Shown: positions 52,367 through 62,924 of the stretch, one piece after another
Layout of the letters: every line of letters starts with the position of its first letter
How positions within the stretch are numbered: the stretch's first letter is position 1
NCBI RefSeq assembly: GCF_007833355.1
Contig: NZ_CP020914.1
Span: 2,528,047 to 2,592,046, forward strand
Direction of reading: 5' to 3'
Length of the DNA: 64,000 bases
From: Denitratisoma sp. DHT3
GTDB taxonomy: Bacteria > Pseudomonadota > Gammaproteobacteria > Burkholderiales > Rhodocyclaceae
The notes under the pieces: model-generated
What the model was told of the DNA's origin: nothing
What the model saw: only the letters and a program-made list of their open reading frames with translations
Databases searched by the model: none
Made by a program: the position numbers and the translations under genes

Positions 52367-52519
52367 GAGCTTTCCCGCCGCGCCGCCATTTCCCACGATG
52401 GGGAAAAGCGGCACGCGGCGAAGCCGCAACGCCATCGGTGCCCCCACGAAGTCCCCCCAAACACCCGAGCGCAGCGAGCCATATCGCCCCCCCCGGAGGG
52501 GGGCGAAGGGGGGCGAGCC
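52367..52519 (+). repeat. Dispersed repeat, full copy (subtype 1)
   Basis: Full copy in plus orientation with GAGCTTTCCCGCCGCGCC, ATGGGGAAAAGCGGCACG, CATCGGTGCC, CCCCCAAACACCCGAG and a G/C tail with CCCCCCCCGGAGGGGGG. It fills half of the 357-bp gap between the pirin gene and the polysaccharide-lyase gene. The remaining 154 bp hold only the latter's leader. Confidence 0.85.
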
Positions 52520-52673
52520 TAGTTCGTTTGGCCCATGTCGCGAAAGGAGTCGATTGACTAGCGTGGAAGGGTGGCAGGACGCGCAGGGCGGTTGCGATCG
52601 AAAGTGCAGGTTGATTGCGTCCGAGGCGGCATCCTGATTTGAACGATGGAACAAGGATGAACTGGAGGCTATC

Positions 52674-55466
52674 GTGAAGCACCTATTCGACCCGCTATAT
52701 TCGGTGGCGTTGCTGGGCCTGACGTGCCTGGGTCTGACGTTGCCGCCGAGCGCCGCGGCGCAGAGCTGCACGCCCAACACCAATGAGGACTGGATGGCGA
52801 AGGCCGCCGCCAGCGATCCCGTGGCCCAGGACATCCGACCCCGGGACTGCGACACGGTGCAGCAGACGCCGCCGGATTTCCGCTGGCCCGACGTGATCAA
52901 GAGTGGCGGCTACAGCGTGACCCTGACCTATCCCGACGGCCGCGTGCGGACCCTGCCGGCCGTCCAGAACTGGATCAACTGGGACGAGGTCCTGCCGGCC
53001 GGCACCTATGCCTGGTCGGTCTCCTACAGCGGCGGCAGCGCCAGCAATGCGCGCAAGTTCATGGTCGACGGCAATTCCGTGGCGTTCCTGGTGCCGAACA
53101 TCGGCACCCTGATCAAGACGCTCGAGGCCAAGCCCCATCCACGCAGCCTGCCCGACGCGGCGACCTTGGCGACCATCAAGTCCCAGCGTGCGTCAGCCAT
53201 CTCCAGTCTGTTGCGCGACGTCGGCGGCCGCACCAGTGCGTCGGTGCCGAGCGCGGGCGGTTCCGCCAACGACGCCTTCAACTACAGCAAGTACGCGGTG
53301 TCGTCGATCATGGCCTGCGTGCTGTCCGGTCAGGGCACCTATTGCTCCGACGCGATCCGGCGGGTGATGAATCTGGCGTCCTGGAGCCCCACCGGGCCCA
53401 CCGCCTATACGGCCTCGGGCGTGGACATGGCGGCGCGCTATCTGACGTGGACCCTCGCGCTCGGCTACGACTGGCTCTATCCGCAACTGAGTGCCGCGCA
53501 GCGCAGCACGATCCTGGCCGCCCTGAGCGCGCGCAACGGCCAGATGTACAACGACATCATCGGTTCCCGCGCGCGCATTGCCAAATCTCCGCGCGACTCC
53601 CACGGAAATCAGACCTTGAGCTTCGTGGCGGTGATCTCGGCCATGGTGGCGGGCGACCTTCCCATCGCCTCCAGCACCTGGCTGCCGAAGACGATGCCTC
53701 TGGCCCTCAACGCGATCAATCCCTGGGGCGGCGAGGAAGGCGGCTTCGCCAACTCGGCCACCCAGGGCAGCTGGGACATGGGTGAGCTGGCGCCGCTGTT
53801 TTACGAGCTGCGGGTGATGACCGGCATCAATGTCGCGCTGAAGCCCTGGGTGCGCAACTGGGGGCGTTACCTCGCCTATTTCACGCCGCCGGGCATGGCG
53901 GGGGGAACCTCGGTGTTCGGCGACGGTTTCGAATTCAACGAGGCCGAGCACCAGGCGCGCTACGGCAAGGGCTATACCTATTTCGCGCCGACCCCGCTGG
54001 GCCGCTGGCACATGTCCATGCTCAAGGGCGAGGATCCGACGCGGATCGAGTACCTGATGGCGCCGCCCGCCGATTTTTCGGGAGCCCAGCCCTTCCCCGC
54101 CGGCACGCCGAATTCACTCGGCCTGCAGTCCATCGGCCAGGTGGCGATGCACAGCGACCTAGCCAACCCGGCACGGACCTCGGTGTACTTCAAGTCCAGT
54201 CCGCCGCCCTATGGCGCCTACAATCACAGCCACGCCGATCAGAACGGCTTCGTCATCAATTCGGGCGGGCAGCGGCTGGCGATCGAGACCGGCTATTACG
54301 ACGACTACAAGACGACCCACTGGTACAACTGGTATCACACCACACAGGCCAAGAACGCGATCACCTACGATGGCGGCCAGGGGCAGCTGTACTACGAAAA
54401 GAACAACAAAATGGGCTACGGCAAGATCACCAGCTTCCTCACCACCGCCGACTATGACGTGGTGATGGGGGACGCGACCGCCGCCTATGGCGGGGCGCTC
54501 AGTCTGGCCCAGCGTTCCCTGGTGTATCTGCGGCCCAACCTGGTGCTGGTGTATGACAACCTGGCCTCGGCGACGGCCCGCCAGTGGGAATGGAACATCC
54601 ACGCGGTGAACCAGATGACCTCTTCCTCCGACACCACGGCGACCCTCCAGAATGGCGGGCAGAGCCTGTGCGTGACGATGCTCGCCGGGCCGACGGTGCG
54701 CTTCACCCAGACCAACCGGTTCACCGCCAATCCCACCGGTAGCCGGGCCGCGCAATGGCATGGGCGGTTCTACAGCACCACCAGGCTGCCGAACGCGGAG
54801 TTCATCGCTTTGCTGAACGTGGGCTGCACCTCGGTGAAGGCCAGCGCCACCAAGGCCAGCGGCACCTGGACCGTGCTGGTGGGCGCCCAGACGCTGGCCA
54901 TCGGCGCCAGCGGCATCACGGTCGGCGGCTCGACCACCCCGACCACCCCGACCACCCCGCCGCCGACGTCGCCTGCGGCCCCCCAGTCGCAGCCCTTCAG
55001 CGGGACGCCCATCAACGTTCCGGCGACTTTCCAGGCCGAGAACTACGATCTGGGCGGGCAGAACCTGGCCTACCATGACACCACGACCGGCAACGCCGGC
55101 GGCCAATACCGCAAGGATGACGTGGACATCATCGCCTCCACCGATTCGACCGGCGGCGGCTATGTGGTCAACAACTTCACCAACGGCGAATGGCTGAAGT
55201 ACACGGTGAATGTGGCGACCACCGGCAACTATCAGGTGCAGTTGAGGGCGTCCAACAACTACGCGACCAACGTCGCCTTCCACGTCGAGGTCGACGACGT
55301 GAAGGTCACCGGTTCCCTGCTCGTGCCGAAAACCGGGTCCTGGGACGCCTTCCAGTGGATTGCCACGCCGAAGATCGCGCTGACCGCCGGCAGGCATGTG
55401 CTGAAGGTCGTCGCGGATCAGCAGTACTTCAATCTGAACTCGATCAACGTGATCAGCGTTCCCTAG
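52674..55466 (+). CDS. Secreted heparinase II/III-type or alginate-lyase-like enzyme with C-terminal CBM
   Basis: The 930-aa protein has a signal peptide (cut near AAAQS, residue 30) and an N-terminal beta domain. An (alpha/alpha) toroid follows (about 160-470, DUF4962-like), then a heparinase II/III-type beta region with [20 protein letters not shown] (about 518-537, conserved His and Asp/Asn). A Thr/Pro linker lies at about 762-784, and a final carbohydrate-binding module (family 6/35-like) runs from [15 protein letters not shown]. It should be an extracellular polysaccharide lyase; alginate or a glycosaminoglycan-like polymer is possible. The start is GTG 52674 after a GGAGG ribosome binding site. 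Confidence 0.82.
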   Translation: MKHLFDPLYSVALLGLTCLGLTLPPSAAAQSCTPNTNEDWMAKAAASDPVAQDIRPRDCDTVQQTPPDFRWPDVIKSGGYSVTLTYPDGRVRTLPAVQNWINWDEVLPAGTYAWSVSYSGGSASNARKFMVDGNSVAFLVPNIGTLIKTLEAKPHPRSLPDAATLATIKSQRASAISSLLRDVGGRTSASVPSAGGSANDAFNYSKYAVSSIMACVLSGQGTYCSDAIRRVMNLASWSPTGPTAYTASGVDMAARYLTWTLALGYDWLYPQLSAAQRSTILAALSARNGQMYNDIIGSRARIAKSPRDSHGNQTLSFVAVISAMVAGDLPIASSTWLPKTMPLALNAINPWGGEEGGFANSATQGSWDMGELAPLFYELRVMTGINVALKPWVRNWGRYLAYFTPPGMAGGTSVFGDGFEFNEAEHQARYGKGYTYFAPTPLGRWHMSMLKGEDPTRIEYLMAPPADFSGAQPFPAGTPNSLGLQSIGQVAMHSDLANPARTSVYFKSSPPPYGAYNHSHADQNGFVINSGGQRLAIETGYYDDYKTTHWYNWYHTTQAKNAITYDGGQGQLYYEKNNKMGYGKITSFLTTADYDVVMGDATAAYGGALSLAQRSLVYLRPNLVLVYDNLASATARQWEWNIHAVNQMTSSSDTTATLQNGGQSLCVTMLAGPTVRFTQTNRFTANPTGSRAAQWHGRFYSTTRLPNAEFIALLNVGCTSVKASATKASGTWTVLVGAQTLAIGASGITVGGSTTPTTPTTPPPTSPAAPQSQPFSGTPINVPATFQAENYDLGGQNLAYHDTTTGNAGGQYRKDDVDIIASTDSTGGGYVVNNFTNGEWLKYTVNVATTGNYQVQLRASNNYATNVAFHVEVDDVKVTGSLLVPKTGSWDAFQWIATPKIALTAGRHVLKVVADQQYFNLNSINVISVP

Positions 55467-55493
55467 AAAAACGGCGGCCTGACCGGGCTTCCG

Positions 55494-56684
55494 CTAGGGC
55501 TGATGAATCGGTGCCCGGCGCCGCTGGGCGATCTGCCCGGCCCGCTGGGCGGGGGTGACGCGGCGGGTCTCCGGCGGCAGATGGGCCGCCAGTTCGGCGA
55601 GATCCACCAGTTGTGCCGTCGGCGCCTCGTCCGCCGCCAGCGGCCGGGGCAGGCCCTGCCAGCGCATGAACAGGTAGCCTTCGGCAAAACCCGCGGGGTC
55701 CAGCCAGTTGGCGATGCCGGGATCGGTGAGGCTGATCACGAAACGCAGGCGGCCGTCCCGGTCCACAGCGGCTTGCGCCCGGGTCAGGCTGACCTGGTGA
55801 TCGACGTAGTTGGGCGTGACGAACCAGGGATCGCCGAGCTGGACGCCCTGGTAGCGGGCGGCGCTCTTTTTCACGGTGATCAGCAGCGCCTGGCCCGGCT
55901 CGATCCGGTAGCGGGCCATCACCGACTGCTGACCGCCGAGCCCGCCGCTGCCGCTGTCGCTGGCGCGCGGGGGCGGCAACTGATTGACCGGCAGTTTCCG
56001 GATCATCGGCAGGTAGCCGTCGTTCCAGGTACGCGCCGCCGCCAGGACGTAGTCGCCGGCGCTGGCGCCGGGCACGGTGGCGTCGATCGGCGCGGCGCCG
56101 GCATCGATGCGCTCGATGGACAGGGCGGACGGCGTTTCCCGCGTCCAATCCTCGAACGTCTGGCGCACCAGCAACGCGCGTGCGCCGGCCGGCAGCGGGA
56201 ACCAGCGGCCGGGGCGCGGCGGGCCGCCGAGGAGGATTTCGAACGTTTCGCCCGGCCGGATGCCCAGGGCATCGGGATCGACCACCGCCAGGTTGCGTCC
56301 CAGGCCGACGATGGGATAGCTGTCGAGGATCTGGAAGGTCAGCATCGCATGGCTGCCGCGCCGGCCCCGGATCCGGTACTGGCCGTTCTCCGCCAGCAGC
56401 GCCGAGGCATAGATGTTGTCCGGGTTGTAGAGGCCGGCCCGGCCGTCGATGCCGTCGGAACGGCCGATATGGGGCTTGTCCAGATGCCGCGACTGTTCGT
56501 AGGCGGCCAGCGCCCCGGCCACCAGCCCGGTGCCGTAGCGCGCGGTGGCCGCTTCCCCGGCGCTGGCGGCGATGGGATTGGCGGCCAGTTGCGCCTCCAG
56601 GGTCTGCACCGCCGCGCCCAGGGAAACCGGCTGGGCGGCGGCGAGCGCCGTCCAGCATGCAAGAATCGCGATCAATGTCTTCAT
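55494..56684 (-). CDS. Secreted DUF1214-like protein
   Basis: The 396-aa product has a signal peptide (LIAILACWTALAAAQP). It contains DSYPIVGLGRNLAVVDPDALGI, DPWFVTPNYVDHQVSLTRAQ and a C-terminal FAEGYLFMRWQGLPRPL, which resemble the DUF1214/DUF1254-type proteins. The ATG at 56684 follows GGAGGAGG with a 10-nt spacing; an ATG six codons earlier would overlap that ribosome binding site. It is a single gene; the function is unknown. It is the second such protein in the window, distantly like the one at 32652. Confidence 0.65.
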   Translation of the reverse strand: MKTLIAILACWTALAAAQPVSLGAAVQTLEAQLAANPIAASAGEAATARYGTGLVAGALAAYEQSRHLDKPHIGRSDGIDGRAGLYNPDNIYASALLAENGQYRIRGRRGSHAMLTFQILDSYPIVGLGRNLAVVDPDALGIRPGETFEILLGGPPRPGRWFPLPAGARALLVRQTFEDWTRETPSALSIERIDAGAAPIDATVPGASAGDYVLAAARTWNDGYLPMIRKLPVNQLPPPRASDSGSGGLGGQQSVMARYRIEPGQALLITVKKSAARYQGVQLGDPWFVTPNYVDHQVSLTRAQAAVDRDGRLRFVISLTDPGIANWLDPAGFAEGYLFMRWQGLPRPLAADEAPTAQLVDLAELAAHLPPETRRVTPAQRAGQIAQRRRAPIHQP

Positions 56685-56826
56685 CGGGTACCCCTCCTCC
56701 AAACGATGAGGCGCAAGCCTACCAGCAAGGCGTCAAGCAGATCGACCGGGAAGCAAAGGACGTGGAAGCGGCGGCCGTCACTGATAAAATTCAGTTTGTC
56801 AGCGCAGTGTCCCTCCGGAGATTCCC

Positions 56827-58677
56827 ATGCCCGCATATCGTTCCCGCACCTCCACCCACGGCCGCAACATGGCCGGCGCCCGCGCCCTGTGGCGCGCCAC
56901 CGGCATGAAGGACGGCGACTTCGGCAAGCCCATCATCGCCGTGGTCAACTCCTTCACCCAGTTCGTGCCCGGCCACGTGCATCTGAAGGACATGGGCCAG
57001 CTGGTGGCCCGCGAGATCGAGGCGGCCGGCGGCATCGCCAAGGAATTCAACACCATCGCGATCGACGACGGCATCGCCATGGGCCACGGCGGCATGCTCT
57101 ATTCGCTGCCGTCGCGCGAGTTGATCGCGGACAGCGTCGAATACATGGCCAACGCCCATTGCGCCGACGCCCTGGTCTGCATCTCGAACTGCGACAAGAT
57201 CACGCCGGGGATGCTGATCGCCGCGATGCGCCTGAACATTCCCGTCGTCTTCGTTTCCGGCGGCCCGATGGAGGCCGGCAAGGTGCAGTGGCACGGCCAG
57301 TTCCGCAAGGTCGACCTGATCGACGCGATGATCGAGGCCGCCGACAGCCACAACACCGACGCCGAAGTGAACGACATGGAGCGCTCGGCCTGCCCCACCT
57401 GCGGCTCCTGTTCCGGCATGTTCACCGCCAACTCGATGAACTGCCTGACCGAGGCGCTGGGCCTGTCCCTGCCCGGCAACGGTTCGCTGCTGGCCACCCA
57501 CGCCGACCGCAAGCAGTTGTTCCTGCGCGCCGGGCGGCTGGTGGTGGATCTGTGCAAGCGCTGGTACGAGCAGGACGACGCCTCGGTGCTGCCGCGCTCC
57601 ATCGCCAGCTTCGAGGCGTTCGAGAACGCGATGACGCTGGACATCGCCATGGGCGGTTCCTCCAACACCGTGCTGCACCTGCTGGCGGCGGCGCGAGAAG
57701 CCGGCGTGGATTTCACCATGCGCGACATCGACCGCCTGTCGCGGCGGGTGCCGTGCCTGTCCAAGGTGGCGCCGGCCACCCAGGAGTACCACATGGAGGA
57801 CGTGCATCGGGCCGGCGGCATCATGGCGATTCTCGGCGAACTGGATCGCGCCGGCCTGATCCACCGCAACGCCCATACCGTGCACACCCCCACGCTGGGC
57901 GGCGCCCTGGAGCAGTGGGACGTGATGCAGACCCACGACAACAGCGTGTTCGACTTCTACCGCGCCGCGCCCGGCGGGGTGCCGACCCAGGTGGCGTTCA
58001 GCCAGGAGCGCCGCTATCCGGAGCTGGACCTGGACCGCAGCCACGGCTGCATCCGCGACCGCGCCAGCGCCTATTCCCAGGACGGCGGCATCGCGGTGCT
58101 CTACGGCAACATCGCCGAGCGCGGCTGCATCGTCAAGACCGCGGGCGTGGATGAGTCGATCCTCAAATTCACCGGCCGCGCCCGCGTCTTCGAATCGCAG
58201 GAGGACGCGGTGGATGCCATCCTCACCGACCGGATCGTCGCCGGCGACGTGGTGGTGATCCGCTACGAAGGCCCCAGGGGCGGGCCGGGGATGCAGGAAA
58301 TGCTCTATCCCACCTCCTATCTCAAGTCCAAGGGCCTGGGCAAGGACTGCGCGCTGCTCACCGACGGCCGCTTCTCCGGCGGCACCTCGGGCCTGTCCAT
58401 CGGCCACGCCTCGCCCGAGGCCGCCGAGGGCGGCACGATCGGCCTGGCGCAGGAAGGCGACACCATCGAGATCGACATTCCCGACCGCCGCATCCATCTG
58501 GCGGTGAGCCCGGAGGAATTGCAGCGCCGCCGCGACGCCATGGAGGCGCGCGGCCACGCGGCATGGAAGCCGGTCGATCGCCAGCGGCCGGTGTCCGCCG
58601 CGCTGCGGGCCTACGCCGCCATGACCACCAGCGCCGACACCGGCGCGGTGCGCGACGTCGGCCAGCTCAAGCGCTGA
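56827..58677 (+). CDS. ilvD: Dihydroxy-acid dehydratase
   Basis: IlvD makes 2-keto acids from dihydroxy acids in isoleucine and valine synthesis using an Fe-S cluster. The 616-aa protein is full length and has the family segments [16 protein letters not shown] (about residues 11-26), [12 protein letters not shown] (about 118-129), [21 protein letters not shown] (about 190-210) with cluster Cys residues, and the C-terminal [20 protein letters not shown] (about 513-532). It is probably cotranscribed with the patatin gene 4 bp downstream. Confidence 0.96.
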   Translation: MPAYRSRTSTHGRNMAGARALWRATGMKDGDFGKPIIAVVNSFTQFVPGHVHLKDMGQLVAREIEAAGGIAKEFNTIAIDDGIAMGHGGMLYSLPSRELIADSVEYMANAHCADALVCISNCDKITPGMLIAAMRLNIPVVFVSGGPMEAGKVQWHGQFRKVDLIDAMIEAADSHNTDAEVNDMERSACPTCGSCSGMFTANSMNCLTEALGLSLPGNGSLLATHADRKQLFLRAGRLVVDLCKRWYEQDDASVLPRSIASFEAFENAMTLDIAMGGSSNTVLHLLAAAREAGVDFTMRDIDRLSRRVPCLSKVAPATQEYHMEDVHRAGGIMAILGELDRAGLIHRNAHTVHTPTLGGALEQWDVMQTHDNSVFDFYRAAPGGVPTQVAFSQERRYPELDLDRSHGCIRDRASAYSQDGGIAVLYGNIAERGCIVKTAGVDESILKFTGRARVFESQEDAVDAILTDRIVAGDVVVIRYEGPRGGPGMQEMLYPTSYLKSKGLGKDCALLTDGRFSGGTSGLSIGHASPEAAEGGTIGLAQEGDTIEIDIPDRRIHLAVSPEELQRRRDAMEARGHAAWKPVDRQRPVSAALRAYAAMTTSADTGAVRDVGQLKR

Positions 58678-58681
58678 GCCG

Positions 58682-60946
58682 GTGCGTGTGAACCTCGTGC
58701 CAAGCGGGGTTCGCGCCCTGCTCGCGCTGTTGTTGTTGAGCGGGACCGTTGCCGCCGGCATCGCCGGCGCGGCGGATGCGGTTGCGCCGGCCGTTCCCGC
58801 GCCCGAGGTTCATCCCGTCAAGGCCCATCCCAAGGTCTGCCTGGTGCTCTCCGGCGGCGGGGCGCGCGGCCTGGCTCATATCGGCGTGCTGAAGGCGCTG
58901 GAGGAGCAGCGCATCCCGATCGACTGCATCGCCGGCACCAGCATGGGCGCGATCGTCGGCGGCCTGTACAGCGCCGGCTATCGCGCCGAAGCGCTGGAAC
59001 AACTGGTCGGCGGCCTGGACTGGGGGCAGTTGTTCGACGATCGGCCGCCGCGGCAGGAACTCTCCCAACAGCGCAAGGAGGAGGACTTCGACTTTCCCTG
59101 GTCCTTCGAAGTGGGCTACGGCGGCGGCGAATTCCGCCTGCCGCGGGGCGCGGTGGGCGGGGTCGGTTTCGAGCGCCTGCTGGCCGACATGACGGCGCGC
59201 GTCTCGGCCGCCGAGGACTTCGCCCAGCTGCCGATCCCCTTTCGCGCCGTGGCCACCGACATGGTGCGGGGCGAGCGGGTGGTGTTCGAGCGCGGCGATC
59301 TGGCCCGCGCCCTGCGCGCCAGCATGTCGGTGCCCGGCGCCTTCGCGCCGATCGAAGTGGATGGCCGCCTGCTGGGGGACGGCGGCCTGGTGATGAATCT
59401 GCCGGTGGACGTGGCGCTGGCGATGGGCGCCGACGTGGTGGTGGCGGTGAACATCGGCACACCGCTGGCGCCACGCGAAGCCTTGTCCAGCCTGGTGGGC
59501 GTGACCCAGCAGATGATCAACATCCTCACCGAGCAGAACGTGCGCGACCAGATGGCGCATCTCTCCGAGCGCGACGTGCTGATCGCGCCGATGCTCGGCA
59601 ACCTCAGTTTTCTCGACTTCCCCACCGCCAACCAGGGCATCGCCGTCGGCTACGCCGCCGCCAGCACGCCGGAGGTGCGCCGGAAACTGGCCGCCCTGTC
59701 CCTGGACGAGACAGGCTGGCGCGATCATCTGGCGCGGCGCAATCCGCCCCGCGCCCTGGAAGGCAAGCTGGCCTTCGTGCGCATCGAGGGCGCCCGCCAC
59801 AGCGATGCCGGAACGCTGCTTGCCCAGACCGACAGCCGCGTCGGCGATGCCGTCGAACCGACCCGGCTGGAGCGGGATGCGGCGCGTCTGATGGGGCGCG
59901 GCGATTTCGAGCGGGTGGATTATCGACTGGAGCGGGAAGGCGAGAAGCTGGGCGCGGTGTTCGACGTCGAGGAGAAAACCTGGGGCCCCCATTTCTTCCG
60001 ACTCGGACTGTCCGCCTCCACCGATTTCGCCGGCGCCGCGAGCTTCGACCTGCTGCTGGGCCATCGCCGGACCTGGGTCAACAGCTGGGGCGGCGAGTGG
60101 CGCAACCAGTTCCAGTTCGGCCGTACGCGCGGCCTGCGCAGCGAATTCCTGCAGCCCCTGGGTGCGGGCGGCGATGTGTTCGTCGCACCGAAACTGGAAG
60201 TGGAGCGCCGTACCCTGGATGTCTTCCAGGGGGATCATCGGGTCGCCCAGTGGCAGGGGGGCTTCAACCGCGCCGGGGTGGATCTGGGGATGCCTTTCGG
60301 CCCCTACGGCGAAGCGCGCCTGGGCTATGCCGGCGGCCGTTTCGTCGCCGACCAGTCGATCGGCAGTCTGGCCCCGGACCACGTCGATTTCAGCGAGCGC
60401 GGCGTCACCGGCAGCCTGGTGCTGGACCAGCTCGACAATGCCGCCTTCCCGCGCAGCGGCTGGCGCCTGGCGGGGGACTTCTTCAGCGCCCGGCGCCTGC
60501 AGGCGGGGCCCAACGGCTACACGCGCTGGCAGCTCAAGGGCCTGGCCGTCGCCAGCGAGGGCCGCGACACCTGGCAGTTCGGCGCCGAGTTCGGCGGTTT
60601 CCTCGATCGCAGCCGCATCGGCTATTCCGATTTCCGCCTGGGCGGTTTCCAGCGTCTCTCGGGTTATCGCAACGATCAGATCGAGGGCAATTACCTGGCG
60701 CTGGGCAAGATCGTCTATCGCCGCCGCGAGGCCGAAATCACGCCCTTCGGCCGTGCCGCCTATCTGGGCGCGTCACTGGAGGTGGGCAATGCCTGGGCCG
60801 ATCGCGACCAGATGCGCTGGGGCGGGATGCGTCACGCCGCGAGCGTGTTCGCCGCCGCCGACACGCCATTGGGACCGGCCTACGTCGGCCTCGGGATCGC
60901 CCAGGGCGGGCACTACGCCCTGTATCTGTTCCTGGGGCGGCCCTGA
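58682..60946 (+). CDS. Patatin-like phospholipase with BamA-like barrel domain
   Basis: The 754-aa protein has an N-terminal signal, then a patatin domain with the oxyanion motif SGGGARGLAHIG (about residues 57-68), the nucleophile GTSMG (about 85-89) and the catalytic Asp in GDGGLVMN (about 236-243). A POTRA-like region and a C-terminal surface-antigen beta-barrel (about 440-754, ending YLFLGRP) follow. This is the PlpD/RssA-type fusion of type Vd secretion, where the barrel exports the lipase. The start is a GTG directly after ilvD. Confidence 0.9.
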   Translation: MRVNLVPSGVRALLALLLLSGTVAAGIAGAADAVAPAVPAPEVHPVKAHPKVCLVLSGGGARGLAHIGVLKALEEQRIPIDCIAGTSMGAIVGGLYSAGYRAEALEQLVGGLDWGQLFDDRPPRQELSQQRKEEDFDFPWSFEVGYGGGEFRLPRGAVGGVGFERLLADMTARVSAAEDFAQLPIPFRAVATDMVRGERVVFERGDLARALRASMSVPGAFAPIEVDGRLLGDGGLVMNLPVDVALAMGADVVVAVNIGTPLAPREALSSLVGVTQQMINILTEQNVRDQMAHLSERDVLIAPMLGNLSFLDFPTANQGIAVGYAAASTPEVRRKLAALSLDETGWRDHLARRNPPRALEGKLAFVRIEGARHSDAGTLLAQTDSRVGDAVEPTRLERDAARLMGRGDFERVDYRLEREGEKLGAVFDVEEKTWGPHFFRLGLSASTDFAGAASFDLLLGHRRTWVNSWGGEWRNQFQFGRTRGLRSEFLQPLGAGGDVFVAPKLEVERRTLDVFQGDHRVAQWQGGFNRAGVDLGMPFGPYGEARLGYAGGRFVADQSIGSLAPDHVDFSERGVTGSLVLDQLDNAAFPRSGWRLAGDFFSARRLQAGPNGYTRWQLKGLAVASEGRDTWQFGAEFGGFLDRSRIGYSDFRLGGFQRLSGYRNDQIEGNYLALGKIVYRRREAEITPFGRAAYLGASLEVGNAWADRDQMRWGGMRHAASVFAAADTPLGPAYVGLGIAQGGHYALYLFLGRP

Positions 60947-60956
60947 TGGTCCGGCG

Positions 60957-61517
60957 CTACAGCGGAAACACGATGACCAGGAGCAAGGCCCAGGCGATCA
61001 GGCCGACGCTGGTCACGCCATACACCATCGAGGCGGCGGTTACGTCCTCCCGTTCCCGGCACAGGGCGCGCACGCCATGGTAGGTGATCGTCATCGCCAG
61101 GCCCAGCGCGCACAGCGACACGCCCACCGCGAGCAGCGGGCTGGGGATGAACAGGATCAGCGACGACAGCCACAGCGGCACCGGCGCCAGGGTGGCGAGA
61201 ATGTAGGCGTCCCGGTAGCTGCAACGGACCCGATGGGCGGCCGCGATGGCGCGGATCACCCCGCCCATGCCGAGCACGGACAGCCATTCGGCGAGCAGGA
61301 ATATCAGGGCGATCAACCCCCAGTTCCTGCCGCCGAAGCCAGCGACGAATTCGTCGCCGTGGTGGCTGCCGGCGTAGTAGAGCATGGCGGGAGGCAGCAG
61401 CGAGAGGGGCAGGGCCAGGAGGGGCAGCATCCAGGCCGCACTGGGCGGTATCCTTGCCAGGTCATCCCATCCGGCATGATCGGATACGGCCATGCCGAAA
61501 ACATTTTGTGGGGTCAT
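60957..61517 (-). CDS. YIP1-family membrane protein
   Basis: The 186-aa integral membrane protein has about five helices and begins MTPQNVFGMAVSDHAGWDDL, typical of YIP1-like proteins in Proteobacteria. The ATG at 61517 has a GAGGAG ribosome binding site, and the longer frame was not used. The function is unknown. It is divergent from a MarR gene with a palindrome between, so it may be under that regulator. Confidence 0.75.
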   Translation of the reverse strand: MTPQNVFGMAVSDHAGWDDLARIPPSAAWMLPLLALPLSLLPPAMLYYAGSHHGDEFVAGFGGRNWGLIALIFLLAEWLSVLGMGGVIRAIAAAHRVRCSYRDAYILATLAPVPLWLSSLILFIPSPLLAVGVSLCALGLAMTITYHGVRALCREREDVTAASMVYGVTSVGLIAWALLLVIVFPL

Positions 61518-61589
61518 TTCGAGAACTCCTCTTGAAAACTCTTGCCGGGGTCGGGGGTGCTCACAGGGGGAGAGCACTTATAGTTTATG

Positions 61590-61600
61590 TCACAATGTGA
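61590..61600. promoter_or_regulatory. Palindrome between the YIP1-like and MarR genes
   Basis: TCACAATGTGA at 61590-61600 is a perfect inverted repeat with a single central base, and is AT-flanked (TATG...TATA). It lies 26 bp upstream of the MarR ATG and 73 bp from the divergent YIP1-like start, a plausible MarR operator. Confidence 0.6.
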
Positions 61601-61625
61601 TATATTTTTATTTTGAAATTTCCAA

Positions 61626-62057
61626 ATGTCAAGAAACTCCGAAATATTGACCAAGGCCGATTTCGAACGCCTGGCTCATTTCCGTTACGGCTTGCGGCGC
61701 TTTCTGCGCCGCAGTGAGGAGTTGTGCCGCAAGCAAGGGCTGACGCCCCTGCAGTACCAGGCGCTGCTCCAGATCGGCGGGATTCCGGGCAAGAACTGGG
61801 CGACCGTGGGGGAGCTGGCGGAACGCCTGCAGGCCCATCCGCATGGCGTCGTCTCACTGGTGACGCGCTGCGAGGCCCTGGGGCTGGTGGAACGCCGTGT
61901 CGGCCGCAGCGACCGCCGGCAGGTGGAAGTCCACCTCACCGCCAACGGCCTGCAGGAACTCCAGGCCCTGGCCCAGTTGCACCAGCCGGAACTGAGGATG
62001 CTGCAGGCGGAGTTTTCCTTGCCGGGCTGGCAGGAGCTGGAAGATGAAGCGGCTTAA
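61626..62057 (+). CDS. MarR-family transcriptional regulator
   Basis: The 143-aa protein is a small winged-helix regulator with the recognition region WATVGELAERLQAHPHGVVSLVTRCEALGLVER (about residues 58-90) and a wing RVGRSDRRQVEVHLT. The preceding start region is AT-rich and includes a palindrome. It likely controls itself and the divergent membrane gene. It has no other neighbours before the repeat. Confidence 0.88.
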   Translation: MSRNSEILTKADFERLAHFRYGLRRFLRRSEELCRKQGLTPLQYQALLQIGGIPGKNWATVGELAERLQAHPHGVVSLVTRCEALGLVERRVGRSDRRQVEVHLTANGLQELQALAQLHQPELRMLQAEFSLPGWQELEDEAA

Positions 62058-62143
62058 GGAGACGCCGATCAAGTCCGTTCGCACCGAGCCCTTCGACAGG
62101 TCCGAACGGATGGCGATTGGCCGCGCCGCCCCGGAGGATGGCG

Positions 62144-62286
62144 AAAAAGCTTTTCCGCCGGGCCGTCCCAAGGAAAAGCGGCACGCGGCGAAGCTGCAAC
62201 CTATCGGTGCCGCTACAGCGTTCCCCGTAACATCGAGCGCAGCGAGCCGTATCGAACCCCCCGGAGGGGGGCGAAGGGGGGCGAGC
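62144..62286 (+). repeat. Dispersed repeat, full copy (subtype 2)
   Basis: Full copy in plus orientation with AAAAGCTTTTCCGCCGGG, GGAAAAGCGGCACGCG, CTATCGGTGCCGC, CCCCGTAACATCGAG, CGCAGCGAGCCGTATCGAAC and a G/C-rich tail. It lies between MarR and cytochrome c genes. A short inverted piece, TCCGTTCG...CGAACGGA, precedes it at 62079-62109. Confidence 0.85.
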
Positions 62287-62450
62287 CCGTCAACGCCGAG
62301 GCCCGTCAGGGCGTTGTTGGTTCATTGCGTACCGCCGAATTTTCGTTTCAAGGAATCATCAGTCGTTTGATTTAAAACGAAATTCTTAAATTGAAAAACT
62401 AAAGTAGAATAGTTTGGTTTTCTGTGCTTAATCCACAAGGAGGTGTTGCT
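62287..62450 (+). promoter_or_regulatory. AT-rich leader and promoter region of the cytochrome c gene
   Basis: This stretch is much richer in A+T than its surroundings. It has TTTCGTTT and AAACGAAA arms at about 62341 and 62375, a possible -10 TAGAAT at 62405-62410 with TTCTTA at 62383-62388 at 16-bp spacing, and an AAGGAGG ribosome binding site before ATG 62451. The exact promoter is uncertain. Confidence 0.4.
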
Positions 62451-62762
62451 ATGAAATCTGTAATCGTCGCACTGATCGCTGCTTCCGGTCTCATTGCCAC
62501 GGGCGCCGCCCATGCCGACCAAAAACTCGCCAGCTCCAAGGGCTGCATGGCGTGCCACTCGGTAGACAAGAAGATGGTGGGCCCGGCCTTCAAGGAAGTC
62601 GCCAAGAAGTACACCGCCAAGGACACCGACGCGCTGGTGAAGAAGGTTCTGGACGGCGGCTCCGGCGTCTGGGGCTCCACCCCGATGCCCGCCAACAAGG
62701 CGATGGGCGTGAAGCCGGAAGACGCCAAGACCCTGGTGACCTGGGTTCTGTCCCTGAAGTAA
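62451..62762 (+). CDS. Small class I cytochrome c (c551/c552 type)
   Basis: The 103-aa product has a signal peptide (AHADQ, cleavage near residue 22) and a single heme-binding CMACH motif (about residues 32-36). A distal Met ligand lies in STPMPANKAMG (about 76-86), the usual c8-type layout of about 80 mature residues. It should act as a soluble periplasmic electron carrier, for example to cytochrome oxidase or a denitrification enzyme. The AAGGAGG ribosome binding site and the strong terminator suggest high expression as a single gene. Confidence 0.93.
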   Translation: MKSVIVALIAASGLIATGAAHADQKLASSKGCMACHSVDKKMVGPAFKEVAKKYTAKDTDALVKKVLDGGSGVWGSTPMPANKAMGVKPEDAKTLVTWVLSLK

Positions 62763-62777
62763 TTCCTTTCTTTCGCG

Positions 62778-62807
62778 ACAAGGGCGTGCCTCGCGGCACG
62801 CCCTTGT
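62778..62807 (+). terminator. Hairpin terminator after the cytochrome c gene
   Basis: ACAAGGGCGTGCC and GGCACGCCCTTGT form a perfect 13-bp stem around TCGC, 16 bp after the stop codon. The T-tract is weak (CGTCTT), so it may act with Rho or simply stabilise the 3' end. Confidence 0.75.
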
Positions 62808-62924
62808 CGTCTTGAAGTCGCTGGCAACGGGAGTACAGCTTGAACACTTCCCATCCAGAGTGTGCGCATGGCGAGCGACTCATATAAAAACCTAAAGTGC
62901 GTGCCTCTTCAATGGAGTTTTGCA

